Below are positions 42,284-51,054 of a stretch of DNA of 64,000 nt, piece after piece. The stretch is from Streptomyces melanogenes (GTDB lineage Bacteria > Actinomycetota > Actinomycetes > Streptomycetales > Streptomycetaceae). Where the stretch lies: positions 1-64,000 of the forward strand of contig NZ_BMTS01000013.1 in the NCBI RefSeq assembly GCF_014649795.1, in the 5' to 3' direction. The translations under genes were made by a program, and so were the position numbers. Under the pieces are notes generated by a model. That model was not told the DNA's origin. It worked only from the letters and a program-made list of their open reading frames with translations, and did not search any database. The number at the start of each line of letters is the position of its first letter. Position 1 is the first letter of the stretch.

Positions 42284-43192
42284 CTACGCGTCGGGTACGT
42301 GCGTCAGCTTGTCCGGGTTGCGGATCGCGTCCACCGACGTGATCCGGCCGCCGTCCACGGTGATCGCCACGATCGTGCGGGCGCCGTCCCAGTGGTACAG
42401 CGCGAGCCCGGGCGCGCCGTTGACGTGCGCGAGGCGCAGCCCGTCCGGCGGGACGTGCACGCGGGTGAGGGCGACGATGCCGCGCGCCACGTTGCCGGCG
42501 CCGCGCACGATGCCGTGCAGGGCGGTCACCTTGCCTCCGCCGTCGCCGCGCCAGACCACCTCGGGGTCGAGCAGCGAGACCAGCCGCTCCAGATCCCCCT
42601 CCTGGCAGGCCTGGCCGAAGGCGCTGACCAGCTCGCGCTGGCGGGCGTACCCGGCGGGGTGGTGCGGGCGGCTGCCGTCGACGTGGCGGCGGGCCCGCGA
42701 GGCCAGCTGGCGTACGGCCGCCGGGGTGCGGCCCACCACGCCCGCGACCTCCTCGAAGGGCAGCCCGAACACGTCGTGCAGCAGGAACGCGGTGCGCTGG
42801 GCGGGCGACAGCTCGTCCAGGACGATCATCAACGCCATCGACACGGACTCGTCGAGGGTGACCCGGTCGGCGGGGTCCTGCTCGTCCGGCGCGTGCTCCA
42901 CCAGCGGCTCGGGCAGCCAGGTGCCGACGTACCGCTCCCGCCGCACCCGCGCGCTCCCCAGCGCGTCCAGGGCGAGGCGCCCCACGGTCGTCGTCAGCCA
43001 GGCCCGCAGATCACGGACGGCACCCGGGTCCTCCAGGCCGCGCAGCCTCAGCCACGCCTCCTGGACGCAGTCCTCGGCCTCCGCCAGGCACCCCGTCGTC
43101 GTATAGGCGACCCGCAGCAGCCGGGGCCGCTCGCGCTCGAAGGCCCGGGCCAGTCCGTCCTCGTTGGACAGCGGCCCGCGCGCCCCGCTCAC
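42284..43192 (-). CDS. ECF sigma factor, SigJ type with SnoaL-like C-terminal domain
   Basis: The 302-residue protein has region 2 (AYTTTGCLAEAEDCVQEAWLRLRG, about 30-53) and region 4 (LDELSPAQRTAFLLHDVFGLPFEEVAGVVGRTPAAVRQLASRARR, about 120-165). A C-terminal SnoaL/NTF2-like domain of about 120 residues follows (QRELVSAFGQACQEGDLERLVSLLDPEVVWRGDGGG). This is the ECF41/SigJ layout, in which the C-terminal domain modulates activity in place of an anti-sigma factor. GTG 43192 overlaps the stop of the NmrA-type gene by GTGA. ECF41 genes are often linked to a small oxidoreductase or carboxymuconolactone-type gene; here the partner is an NAD-binding protein. Confidence 0.92.
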   Translation of the reverse strand: MSGARGPLSNEDGLARAFERERPRLLRVAYTTTGCLAEAEDCVQEAWLRLRGLEDPGAVRDLRAWLTTTVGRLALDALGSARVRRERYVGTWLPEPLVEHAPDEQDPADRVTLDESVSMALMIVLDELSPAQRTAFLLHDVFGLPFEEVAGVVGRTPAAVRQLASRARRHVDGSRPHHPAGYARQRELVSAFGQACQEGDLERLVSLLDPEVVWRGDGGGKVTALHGIVRGAGNVARGIVALTRVHVPPDGLRLAHVNGAPGLALYHWDGARTIVAITVDGGRITSVDAIRNPDKLTHVPDA

Positions 43193-43965
43193 CGAAGCCC
43201 CGCGACGCTCGCCCAGACCTGCTCGGTGCGCAGCCACTCCCCGAACGACATGGTGCCGCGCACATCGGGCCGCTCCACGGTGAGCGCGCCCGCCCGCAGC
43301 GCCTGGCCCATCCGGCCGGGCAGCGGCATCGGCATCAGGACGGCCTTGCGGCCGGTGACGTTGCGCCAGACCCGGGCCATCTCGCGGACGTCGGTGTCCT
43401 CGGGCCCGCACACCTCGATCCGCCCCCGGTGCGGCACCCCCTCCGCCACGTCGGCGACCACCCAGGCGGCCTCCATGCAGGCGACCGTGCGCAGCCTGGC
43501 CCGGGGCACCGGCACCACCCCCCACTTGGCGGCCGACGCGAGCGCCGAGGCGAGCAGTTCGTGGAACTGGGTGGCCCGCACGATCGTCCAGGGCACCCTG
43601 CCTTCCCGTACGACCCACTCCTGTTCGGCCTTGACCTGCATGTATCCCATCGGCACCATGTCGCAGCCCACGATCGAGACGCAGACGTGGTGCTGTACGC
43701 CCACGGCGCGCGCGGCGGCGAGCAGCCGCCGCGACCCGTCCACGAGCGTGCGGGCCGCCCCCTTGGCGGTCCCGTGGCCGTTGGCCGCGTCCACCAAAAC
43801 GTCGCACCCCGCAAGGGCGTCGATCAGCCCCTCCCCCGTGGTCAGGTCGACCGGGTACTCCGGTGACCTACGGCTCAGCACCCGTACGCGGTGCCCCCGC
43901 GTACGCAGCTCCTCGGCGACGCGGCTTCCCAGCGTCCCCGTCCCTCCCGCAATGGCGATGTCCAT
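43189..43965 (-). CDS. NAD(P)-binding NmrA/SDR-like protein
   Basis: The 258-residue Rossmann protein opens MDIAIAGGTGTLGSRVAEEL with the GGTGTLG nucleotide loop at 7-13, has LAGCDVLVDAANG near 50-60, and a HHVCVSIVGCDMVPMGYMQVKAEQE stretch where an atypical SDR would have its YxxxK. The last part (GRMGQALRAGALTVERPDVRG) resembles other NmrA-like proteins that act as redox sensors or reductases. It is translationally coupled to the downstream ECF41 sigma factor, whose regulon commonly includes such a gene. Substrate unknown. Confidence 0.85.
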   Translation of the reverse strand: MDIAIAGGTGTLGSRVAEELRTRGHRVRVLSRRSPEYPVDLTTGEGLIDALAGCDVLVDAANGHGTAKGAARTLVDGSRRLLAAARAVGVQHHVCVSIVGCDMVPMGYMQVKAEQEWVVREGRVPWTIVRATQFHELLASALASAAKWGVVPVPRARLRTVACMEAAWVVADVAEGVPHRGRIEVCGPEDTDVREMARVWRNVTGRKAVLMPMPLPGRMGQALRAGALTVERPDVRGTMSFGEWLRTEQVWASVAGLR

Positions 43966-44039
43966 GTCCCTAGGACGACGCGCCGGGCCAGGATGTGACA
44001 AGGGCGTACCGCTCCCCCGGTCGGAAAGCAAGCACCGGA

Positions 44040-44963
44040 CTAGCTGTGCAGTGCACCGGGCGTCTCGGGGTGTCCCTCGGGCTCCAGCTGGATCGTGGAA
44101 TGGGCCACGTCGAAGTGGTCGCCGACGCACCGCTGGAGGCGCCCGAGGAGGTCCCCGTACCCGTCGGCAAGGGCGGCGTCGGAGACCACCACATGGGCAG
44201 TGAGGACCGGCATGCCGGAGGTGACGGTCCAGCCGTGCAGATCGTGGACGGCCAGCACGCCGGGCTCCTCCAGGAGGTGCCGGCGCACCTCCGCCAGGTC
44301 CATGTCCTGCGGGGTGGCCTCCATCAGGACGTGCAGGGCGTCGCGCAGCAGTCCGTACGCCCTCGGCACGATCAGCAGGCCGATCACGATGGAGGCGATC
44401 GGGTCGGCCGCCTGCCAGCCCGTCAGCAGGATGATCAGACCGCCGACGATCACCGCGACCGAGCCGAGCGCGTCGCCCAGGACCTCCAGATAGGCGCCGC
44501 GCAGATTGAGGCTCTGGTCCTTGGCGTCCCGCAGCAGCCAGAGCCCGACCAGGTTCGCCGCGAGCCCGCCCACCGCGACCGCGAACATCAGCCCGCCCTT
44601 GACCTCGACCGGCTCGCTGAACCGGCCGATCGCCGACCACAGCACCCAGACGAAGATCGCCACCAGCAGCAGGGCGTTCAGGACGGCCGAGAAGATCTCC
44701 ACCCGGTAGAAGCCGAAGGTGCGCCGGGGCGTGGGGGCGCGCTGGGCCAGGGTGATCGCGCCGAGCGCCAGCGCGACGCCGACCGCGTCGGTGAGGCTGT
44801 GCGCGGCGTCCGCGAGCAGCGCGAGCGAGCCGGAGAGCAGCGCGCCGACCACCTGGATGACGGTGATCGACGCGCTGATGCCGATGGTCCACAGCAGCCG
44901 GCTGCGGAACGTGCCGCTCAGGGTGCCCGCAGCCCCGGAGGGAGGTCCGTGGTCATGGCCCAT
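44040..44963 (-). CDS. Cation diffusion facilitator (CzcD/ZitB type)
   Basis: The 307-residue protein has six membrane helices and a cytoplasmic C-terminal domain. Metal-site residues are visible in helix 2 (LLADAAHSLTDAVGV) and helix 5 (RGAYLEVLGDALGSVAV). In helix 5 the first position is Glu, where many zinc exporters have His; this variant is common in actinobacteria. The HDHGPP start is a short His-containing N-terminus, and the tail has HDLHGWTVTSG, typical of CDF C-terminal domains. It exports zinc or related divalent cations in exchange for protons. The gene is a single unit. Confidence 0.93.
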   Translation of the reverse strand: MGHDHGPPSGAAGTLSGTFRSRLLWTIGISASITVIQVVGALLSGSLALLADAAHSLTDAVGVALALGAITLAQRAPTPRRTFGFYRVEIFSAVLNALLLVAIFVWVLWSAIGRFSEPVEVKGGLMFAVAVGGLAANLVGLWLLRDAKDQSLNLRGAYLEVLGDALGSVAVIVGGLIILLTGWQAADPIASIVIGLLIVPRAYGLLRDALHVLMEATPQDMDLAEVRRHLLEEPGVLAVHDLHGWTVTSGMPVLTAHVVVSDAALADGYGDLLGRLQRCVGDHFDVAHSTIQLEPEGHPETPGALHS

Positions 44964-44976
44964 GCCCGCCAGTCGA

Positions 44977-47208
44977 TCACGCCCCGGTGAGGCCCGCTAC
45001 CGGGGCGGGCGACGGCTGCCCCACCCGTTGGGCGAGGCGGAGGGCGGCCGTGCCGGGTCCGGAGGAGGCGAGCACCGAGGGGACCACGTTCGGCAGCGAG
45101 CCGCCGCGCAGCGACTCCTCGCTGTAGCGGCGCACGTTCCGGTGCCAGTGCAGGATCCCGGCGATCCAGTCCTCGAACTCCTTCACATACGCGTCGAGCG
45201 CCGCCCGCCCGTCCGCGTCGAGCCCGAACTCCTCGAACAGGAGCGGGATCTCGGTCTTCTTGAGGTGCAGGAACTGCCGCAGCCGCGAGCGCACCAGGTC
45301 GTCGGCGATCCGCACGGCGGTCGGGTAGTCGCAGTCGAAGAAGCGTTGCACGACCAGGAGCAGGTTGTGCACCTCGCCCTCGTACTCGATCTCCTTCTGG
45401 TACGAGAAGAAGTCGTTGATCAGCATCCCGTAGTCCATCGCGGAGTTCTCCAGGGCGCTCATCGTGCCCGTACGGAAGATCTCCGGCGGCAGCGTGTCGG
45501 CGTGCCGCATCCGGCTCAGGGCGACGGTCATGTCGGAGCCGAAGGTGTGCCGCCGCATCTCGATGTAGTCGACCGGGTCGGGGATGCGGTGCTGGCCCTG
45601 GTTGAACAGCTCCCACAGCCAGCTCTCCAGCATCACCTCGACCGCGCGGCGGAAGGTCTGCCGTCCGTACGGCGACATCGGCCCCGCCGTGCGCGCCCAC
45701 AGATCGGCGAGCGAACGTTCCATCGGGGTGACGGCGAGGGCGGTCCCCGCCGCCGGATCGTCGAGGTCGAGGACGTCGAGGAACCGTGCGTGGGCGGCCC
45801 GCGCACCGGCGAGGTCGCGCGAACGGCCGTACACCAGCGGGTAGTAGTCGTCCCCGTACGTCCCCCAGGTCAGCCACTGGGCGTGGAGCTCCAGCTCCTC
45901 CGAGGTGGCGTCCGGGTCGAGTCCGGCCGAGCAGAGCGCGAAGTCGTAGCCGAGCAGCTTCTGCTCGTCCCAGATGTCGTCGAGCAGACCCATCCGGCGC
46001 GCCCAGGCGACCGAGCGGTCCCGGGCCTCGGCGTGGTGCGGGCTGAGCCCCAGCTCGAAGGGGATGTCGAAGTCGGGCAGCAGGGAGGGACCGACGCGCT
46101 CGAACGGCACATGGGCGTGGCTGCGCAGCCGGGCCGCGGCCGGGCGCCCGAAGAGGTTCTTGATGTCGAGGGCGGAGGTCCCGAGCACCCCTCCGAACAT
46201 CGAATGGCGCGCCTCGGCCTCCTTGTTCATGTACCGGCTGGAGCGCATGTGCCACTCGTGCCCGCCGGACTGCCAGTCCTGGAGCCCCTTCACGTACGCG
46301 GCGATCCGCGCGCACTCCTCGGCGCTGAGCCCTTTGTCGAGGCACAGCGCCGGGACTTCGGTGAGGGCGGTGTTCTCGAACTGTTGGAGCCGGGAGGTGA
46401 GGAGGTCGTTGACGGTCTCGGCGGCTTCCTGGGTGGAACACCCGAGAAAGGTCTCCAGCACGAGGATCCCGTTGCTGAGCTCCCCTTCGTCCTCGACCTC
46501 CCGCTGGTACGAGAAGAGGTCGTTGCGCAGATGGACGCCGTCCGAGAAGGCGTCGGTGAGGACCCGCAAGGGGCGTGAGGTGGCGACGGAGGCCGGGAGT
46601 TCGGCGTTCGCCGCGTACTCGATGATCCCCGCCGACCAGGGCGCGCCGCCGACCTTGCGGCGCATCTCGATGTACTCGACGGGGTTGGCGATGCGCCCCG
46701 CGTTCATGTTGACGAGCTCCCACATGGACTCGTTGAGGAGGTTGCGGGTGGACTCGGCGAACCGTTCCCGCCAGCCGTAGGACATGCTGGGAACGGTCCG
46801 GGCCCACAGGTCGGCGAGCCCCTTCTCGACTTGGTTGGTGGGTTCAGGGAACCCGTCCTCAAGATCCATGGGCATAAAGGCGCCGAGCCGTTCGAGATAG
46901 GCCTTGCCGCCATCGGAGTCGAGCGTCCGCTTGAACTCTTCGAGGAAATGGTCGTCGAAGAAGAAGACCCAGACATACCAGTCGGTGACGAGGGAGAGGG
47001 CCTCGGCGTCGCAGTCGGGGTGGGTGTACGAGCACAGCAGCGCGTAGTCGTGGGCGTCGAGGTCGCTCAGCTCCCAGATGCCGGAACCTTCCAGCATGCC
47101 CATCTCGCGGGCCCACTCGCGGGAGTGGACCCGCGCGGCTTCGAGATGGGGATTGAGCCGTGCCGGATACGGCATATAGAAATCCGGCAGGACGAACGGC
47201 TGGGTCAC
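44977..47208 (-). CDS. geoA: Germacradienol/geosmin synthase
   Basis: The 743-residue bifunctional terpene synthase makes germacradienol and then geosmin from farnesyl diphosphate, plus germacrene D as by-product. The N-terminal domain has the metal motif FFFDDHFLEEF (DDHFLE at 85-90) and the NSE triad NDLFSYQRE near 225-240. The C-terminal domain (from about 370) repeats the fold with GTYGDDYYP and NDFFSYQKE. Length and sequence are close to S. coelicolor Cyc2/SCO6073. The start is GTG 47208 with GGGGAAG before it. In S. coelicolor the gene lies elsewhere, so its place here is unusual. Confidence 0.97.
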   Translation of the reverse strand: MTQPFVLPDFYMPYPARLNPHLEAARVHSREWAREMGMLEGSGIWELSDLDAHDYALLCSYTHPDCDAEALSLVTDWYVWVFFFDDHFLEEFKRTLDSDGGKAYLERLGAFMPMDLEDGFPEPTNQVEKGLADLWARTVPSMSYGWRERFAESTRNLLNESMWELVNMNAGRIANPVEYIEMRRKVGGAPWSAGIIEYAANAELPASVATSRPLRVLTDAFSDGVHLRNDLFSYQREVEDEGELSNGILVLETFLGCSTQEAAETVNDLLTSRLQQFENTALTEVPALCLDKGLSAEECARIAAYVKGLQDWQSGGHEWHMRSSRYMNKEAEARHSMFGGVLGTSALDIKNLFGRPAAARLRSHAHVPFERVGPSLLPDFDIPFELGLSPHHAEARDRSVAWARRMGLLDDIWDEQKLLGYDFALCSAGLDPDATSEELELHAQWLTWGTYGDDYYPLVYGRSRDLAGARAAHARFLDVLDLDDPAAGTALAVTPMERSLADLWARTAGPMSPYGRQTFRRAVEVMLESWLWELFNQGQHRIPDPVDYIEMRRHTFGSDMTVALSRMRHADTLPPEIFRTGTMSALENSAMDYGMLINDFFSYQKEIEYEGEVHNLLLVVQRFFDCDYPTAVRIADDLVRSRLRQFLHLKKTEIPLLFEEFGLDADGRAALDAYVKEFEDWIAGILHWHRNVRRYSEESLRGGSLPNVVPSVLASSGPGTAALRLAQRVGQPSPAPVAGLTGA

Positions 47209-47368
47209 TGGGCTTCCCCTCCTGATGGCACCAGTTGGTCGGCCCCAGCACTACCCGCCGTCCGGGTGGGCATTCCGAACGGTTGCGCCAGTCATACGAA
47301 AGTGTGAGATCACGGGGAAACGGTGACGGGCGGGTGCGAAGCGTGGGCCCGCCGCTGATCATCGGCGT

Positions 47369-47981
47369 ATGGCACCGAGCTCGAAACACACGCTGCACCT
47401 GTCCCAGCAGCCGGAGGCCGACGCGCTGCTCGGCCTCCGCCCTCCCCCAAGCTCTTAAGGAGCAGGGGGGACCCCCAGCCGCGCTGGTCGGGATGCTGCT
47501 CGACCAGCAGGTCCCGATGGAGTGGGCCTTCGCGGGCCCGTACACGATCGCGACGCGGATGGGCGCGGACGATCTGGACGCGGCGGTGATCGCGTCCTAC
47601 GACCCGGACGCCTTCGCGGACCTCCTGAAGCAGAAACCGGCGGTACACCGCTATCCCGGCTCCATGGCCCAGCGCATCCAGCAGCTGTGCCGCTTCCTGG
47701 TGGAGGAGTACGGGGGTGACGCGGAGGCGGTGTGGCGGGACGCGCCGACGGGCGCGGAGCTGCTGACCCGCCTCAAGGCGCTCCCCGGCTTCGGCGACCA
47801 GAAGGCCCGCATCTTCCTGGCCCTCCTGGGCAAGCAGCTCGCGGTCCGCCCGCCTGGCTGGCGCGAGGCGGCGGGCCCGTACGGCGACCCCGACTGCCAC
47901 CGCTCGGTGGCGGACATCACGGGGCCGGAGACGCTGGCGAAGGTACGGGCGTACAAGCAGGAGATGAAGGCGCGGATGTGA
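47369..47981 (+). pseudogene. HhH-GPD DNA glycosylase gene disrupted by a family B repeat
   Basis: ATG 47369 begins MAPSSKHTLHLSQQPEADAL, the usual start of this HhH-GPD group, but the frame stops at TAA (47455-47457) inside a 42-base family B repeat (47439-47480). The rest of the gene, PAALVGMLLDQQVPMEWAFA to KVRAYKQEMKARM, continues in another frame to 47981. It includes the helix-hairpin-helix LPGFGDQKARIFLALLGKQ and the downstream aspartate region. Homologues read LLG..PLAALVGMLLDQQ across the break. A 162-residue product from ATG 47493 is possible but lacks the first helix. I read it as inactivated. Confidence 0.75.
47439..47480 (+). repeat. Family B repeat inside the glycosylase gene (B1)
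   Basis: GCCCTCCCCCAAGCTCTTAA followed by GGAGCAGGGGGGACCCCCAG matches the core of the copies at 57023-57080 and 57385-57442. CCCCC.AGCTC and GAGC.GGGGG arms can fold into a hairpin. Confidence 0.8.
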
Positions 47982-47990
47982 GGGGCCCGG

Positions 47991-48120
47991 GGTTCGTCTG
48001 CGGCTGAGTGGGCGGCTGGTCGCGCAGTTCCCCGCACCCCTAAAAGCGGATTGCCGCGGAGCGGCATCTAAGGGGCGCGGGGAACTGCGCGACCAGCCCG
48101 CCACCGCCCGCAGACGAACG
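47991..48120. repeat. Family A dispersed repeat, locus 5
   Basis: Two facing arms (CTGGTCGCGCAGTTCCCCGC and GGGGCGCGGGGAACTGCGCG) with a GATTGCCGCGGAGCGGCATC inner hairpin, filling the whole gap between the glycosylase pseudogene and the convergent HerA-like gene. Confidence 0.88.
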
Positions 48121-48145
48121 GGGTCCGGGGGCGCAGCCCACGGGG

Positions 48146-49822
48146 CTATCTGCGCCGCGTGCCGAAAAGGCTGCGCGTGATCTCGCGGCCCAGCTGCGTC
48201 CCCACAGACCGCGCCAGCGACCGAAAGATCCCGCTCCCCACCACCTGCTCCGCCAACGACTTGTCCTCCTTCTTCCCCTCCGGCTTCCCCTCGGGCAGAG
48301 CCGCCTCCACAGACGCCGCCTCCCGCCCCCTCTCCTCCGCAGACAGCTTCTCGAACGCCGACTCCCGGTCGACCGCCTCCGCGTAACGCCCGTACAGCAG
48401 CGAGGACTTGACCAGCCGGTCGAGGTCCTCCCCCGGCACCGGCCCCATCAGGGACTGGGGCGCACGCAGCCGCGTCGCCGCGACCGGCGTCGGCGCCCCC
48501 GACTCGCTCAGGACGGTGATCACCGCCTCGCCCGTACCGAGCCCGGTGAGCGTGGACTCCAAGTCGTACGGCGACTTCGGAAACGTACGCACCGTCGCCT
48601 TCAGCGCCTTCGCGTCGTCCGGCGTGAACGCCCGCAGCGCGTGCTGCACCCGGTTGCCCAGCTGCCCCAGCACATCCGCGGGCACGTCCTTCGGCGTCTG
48701 CGTCACGAAGAAGACGCCGACCCCCTTCGAGCGAATGAGCCGCACCGTCTGCGTGATCGACTCCAGGAACGCCTTCGACGCCCCGCTGAACAGCAGATGC
48801 GCCTCGTCGAAGAAGAAGACGAGCTTGGGCCGGTCCACGTCGCCGACCTCCGGCAGCCCGTTGAACAGCTCCGCGAGCAGCCACATCAGGAAGGTCGAGA
48901 AGAGCTGCGGCTTGTCCTGGACGGCGGGCAGTTCGAGTACGGACACCAGCCCGCGCCCGTCCGGCGCCAGCCGCAGCAGCTCGGTGACGTCGAACTCGGG
49001 CTCGCCGAAGAAGTCGCTGGCGCCCTGCTGCTCGAACGCCGTGACCGACCGCAGGATCACCCCGGCCGTCGCGGACGAAAGCCCGCCGATCCCCTTCAGC
49101 TCCGGCTTGCCCGCGTCCGAGACCAGGAAGCCGGTGACCGCCTTGAGGTCCTTCAGGTCGTACAGCTCAAGGCCCTTGGAGTCGGCGTAGTGGAAGATCA
49201 GCCCGAGCGACTGCTCCTGCGTCTGGTTGAGCTGGAGCACCTTCGACAGCAGTACGGGCCCGAAGCTGGTGACCGTGGCGCGCAGCGGGATGCCCGTGCC
49301 GATGCCGCCGAGCGCGTAGAACTCGCAGGGGAACCCGGCCGCCTCCCAGGTCTGCCCGACCTGCCCGGCCCGCTCCCGCACCTTGGGGCTGTCCTGCCCG
49401 GGCGCGGAGATCCCGGAGACGTCCCCCTTCACGTCCGCGAGGAAGACCGGGACGCCGTTCGCGGACAGCTGCTCGGCGATGAGCTGGAGCGTCTTGGTCT
49501 TGCCGGTGCCGGTCGCTCCGGCGACCAGACCGTGCCGGTTGAGCATGGCGAGCGGGATGCGGACCGGCGCGTCGGCGTGGCACTGCCCGTCCCAGAGCAC
49601 GGAGCCGAGCTCCATGGCGGGGCCGGTGAAGGCGTACCCGGTGGCGATCTCGGCGACGGGGGGAGGGAGGGAGACGGAGGAGGTCGCGGCGGGCGGCGCC
49701 CCCGGGGTCGCGGCGGGCTTCTCGCCCTGCGGCGCGCCCGGCTCCGTACCCGGTGTCACGTCCGGCGTCCCGCCCGGCGTTACGTCCCGCGCCGCGCCCG
49801 GCGTCTCGTCGCTGTCGGTCAT
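48146..49822 (-). CDS. HerA-like ATPase (DUF853 helicase family)
   Basis: The 558-residue protein has Walker A GATGTGKT at 102-109, FLADVKGDVSG, and Walker B KLVFFFDEAHLLF near 330, then FVTQTPKDVPADVLGQLGNRVQHALRAFTPDD. This is the DUF853/HerA-FtsK order of a hexameric DNA-translocating ATPase. The first 55 residues are low-complexity TPG.TPD repeats. The last 70 have a charged stretch (EGKPEGKKEDKS) and an Arg-rich end. The family is widespread and its job is not settled; DNA-end processing or DNA packaging have been proposed for relatives. No NurA nuclease gene is near. A 98-residue unknown gene is divergent at 49919. Confidence 0.88.
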   Translation of the reverse strand: MTDSDETPGAARDVTPGGTPDVTPGTEPGAPQGEKPAATPGAPPAATSSVSLPPPVAEIATGYAFTGPAMELGSVLWDGQCHADAPVRIPLAMLNRHGLVAGATGTGKTKTLQLIAEQLSANGVPVFLADVKGDVSGISAPGQDSPKVRERAGQVGQTWEAAGFPCEFYALGGIGTGIPLRATVTSFGPVLLSKVLQLNQTQEQSLGLIFHYADSKGLELYDLKDLKAVTGFLVSDAGKPELKGIGGLSSATAGVILRSVTAFEQQGASDFFGEPEFDVTELLRLAPDGRGLVSVLELPAVQDKPQLFSTFLMWLLAELFNGLPEVGDVDRPKLVFFFDEAHLLFSGASKAFLESITQTVRLIRSKGVGVFFVTQTPKDVPADVLGQLGNRVQHALRAFTPDDAKALKATVRTFPKSPYDLESTLTGLGTGEAVITVLSESGAPTPVAATRLRAPQSLMGPVPGEDLDRLVKSSLLYGRYAEAVDRESAFEKLSAEERGREAASVEAALPEGKPEGKKEDKSLAEQVVGSGIFRSLARSVGTQLGREITRSLFGTRRR

Positions 49823-49918
49823 GGCGAGCCCCCAATGTCGGGTTTGCGGCACTCCGCCCAGGATCGCACTCGCGCACCATGGCTGCGCCCGGAGCCGCTT
49901 GCCCGGTAGGCTTTCCGT

Positions 49919-50215
49919 GTGATCTTCAAGCGCATCGGAAGCGGGCGGCCGTACCCCGACCACGGCCGGGAAAGCACCCGGCAGTGGGCGGACGTCGCGC
50001 CGCGCCCGGTCCGGCTCGATCAGCTCGTCACCACGAAGGGCCAGCTCGACCTGGAGACCCTCCTCGCGGAGGACTCGACGTTCTACGGCGACCTCTTCGC
50101 CCACGTCGTGAAGTGGCAGGGCGACCTGTACCTGGAGGACGGGCTGCACCGCGCGGTGCGCGCGGCGCTCCAGCAGCGGCAGGTGCTGCACGCGCGCGTA
50201 CTGGAAATGGACTGA
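49919..50215 (+). CDS. Small conserved actinobacterial protein, 98 aa
   Basis: GTG 49919 starts IFKRIGSGRPYPDHGRESTR, an actinobacterial family I recognise but cannot name; it is sometimes labelled as a VapB-like antitoxin, for which I see no toxin partner. The middle (VRLDQLVTTKGQLDLETLLAEDSTFYGDLFAHVVKWQGDLYLEDGLHRAVRAAL) looks like a small alpha/beta fold. A TAGGCT -10 box ends 6 bases before the start codon, so the message may be leaderless. It is divergent from the HerA-like gene. Confidence 0.7.
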   Translation: MIFKRIGSGRPYPDHGRESTRQWADVAPRPVRLDQLVTTKGQLDLETLLAEDSTFYGDLFAHVVKWQGDLYLEDGLHRAVRAALQQRQVLHARVLEMD

Positions 50216-50328
50216 GCGACTCCGCTTCAGGCCGTCCGGAGTGATCCTTACTGATCCTTTCGGGCCCTTTCCCGCGCATACGGGCGCCATCCATTGATCA
50301 TTTAGTAGGCATCGCCACCGGGCCGCAC

Positions 50329-50334
50329 TACGCT
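50329..50334 (+). promoter_or_regulatory. -10 box for a leaderless transcript
   Basis: TACGCT at 50329-50334, 6 bases before ATG 50341, with TAGGCA 17 bases upstream (50306-50311) as a weak -35. The message probably starts at or next to the start codon. Confidence 0.5.
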
Positions 50335-50340
50335 GCGCAC

Positions 50341-50979
50341 ATGAGCATGCTCACTCCCCCCGGCATGGGCGGAAAGTACCGCATCACGGGTGACAAGTAC
50401 CCGAGGATGCGCCGCCCCCGCCGACGCGGCCGACTCCTGCTCGCGGCGGTCGCCGCCGTCGTGGCCCTCGGCCTGATCGGCTGGGGGACGATCCAGCTCA
50501 TCGACGTCTTCGGCGGGTCGGACGACGCGAAGAAGGAGACGGCGGGCGCGAAGCACGACTGCGCGCCGAGCGCGTCGCCGTCCACGGCGACCGCGGCGGC
50601 GGCCGCGCTGCCGAAACCCGCCCAGATCACGGTGAACGTCTACAACGCGACGCCGCGGGGTGGGCTGGCCAAGGAGACGGCGGACGAGCTCAAGAAGCGC
50701 GGGTTCGCCATCGGCAAGGTGGGGAACGCGCCGGAGGAGTACGACAAGAAGGTCACCGGGAACGGGATACTGCTGGGTGCGCCGGGGGCCACTCGGGGGG
50801 CGTTCTCGGTGCTCGGTACGCAGCTGAAGGGCGCGGCGCAGAAGACTGACGCCCGCACGACGCCGGACGTCGACCTGATCCTCGGCTCGACGTTCCAGAC
50901 CCTGGACCCGGCCCAGCAGGCGGCCACGGCGCTGGCGGCACTGGGTAAGCCGACGCCGCAGGCTGCCACCAAGTGTTAA
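50341..50979 (+). CDS. Membrane-anchored LytR C-terminal domain protein
   Basis: The 212-residue protein has a basic cytoplasmic start (RMRRPRRRGR), one membrane segment at about 31-50, a Ser/Thr/Ala linker, and a C-terminal LytR_C domain: ITVNVYNATPRGGLAKETADELKKRGFAIGKVGNAPEEYD, then VDLILGSTFQTLD. LytR_C domains occur behind LytR-CpsA-Psr catalytic domains but also alone, as here; without the LCP domain it is not a wall-polymer ligase itself. It probably acts at the cell envelope. The gene stands alone and convergent to upp. Confidence 0.9.
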   Translation: MSMLTPPGMGGKYRITGDKYPRMRRPRRRGRLLLAAVAAVVALGLIGWGTIQLIDVFGGSDDAKKETAGAKHDCAPSASPSTATAAAAALPKPAQITVNVYNATPRGGLAKETADELKKRGFAIGKVGNAPEEYDKKVTGNGILLGAPGATRGAFSVLGTQLKGAAQKTDARTTPDVDLILGSTFQTLDPAQQAATALAALGKPTPQAATKC

Positions 50980-51054
50980 GCCCCTCCCCGCCCCTTCCCT
51001 AAACCCTCCGGGGGTGGGTGGGGGCGGGCCTGCGGCCCCTGCACCTCGCTTCGC

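Noticed and set aside
48146..50215. HerA-like ATPase plus small protein as an anti-phage defence system
   Set aside because: No nuclease, SIR2 or other effector is adjacent, and the neighbours are housekeeping genes; the evidence does not reach a defence call.
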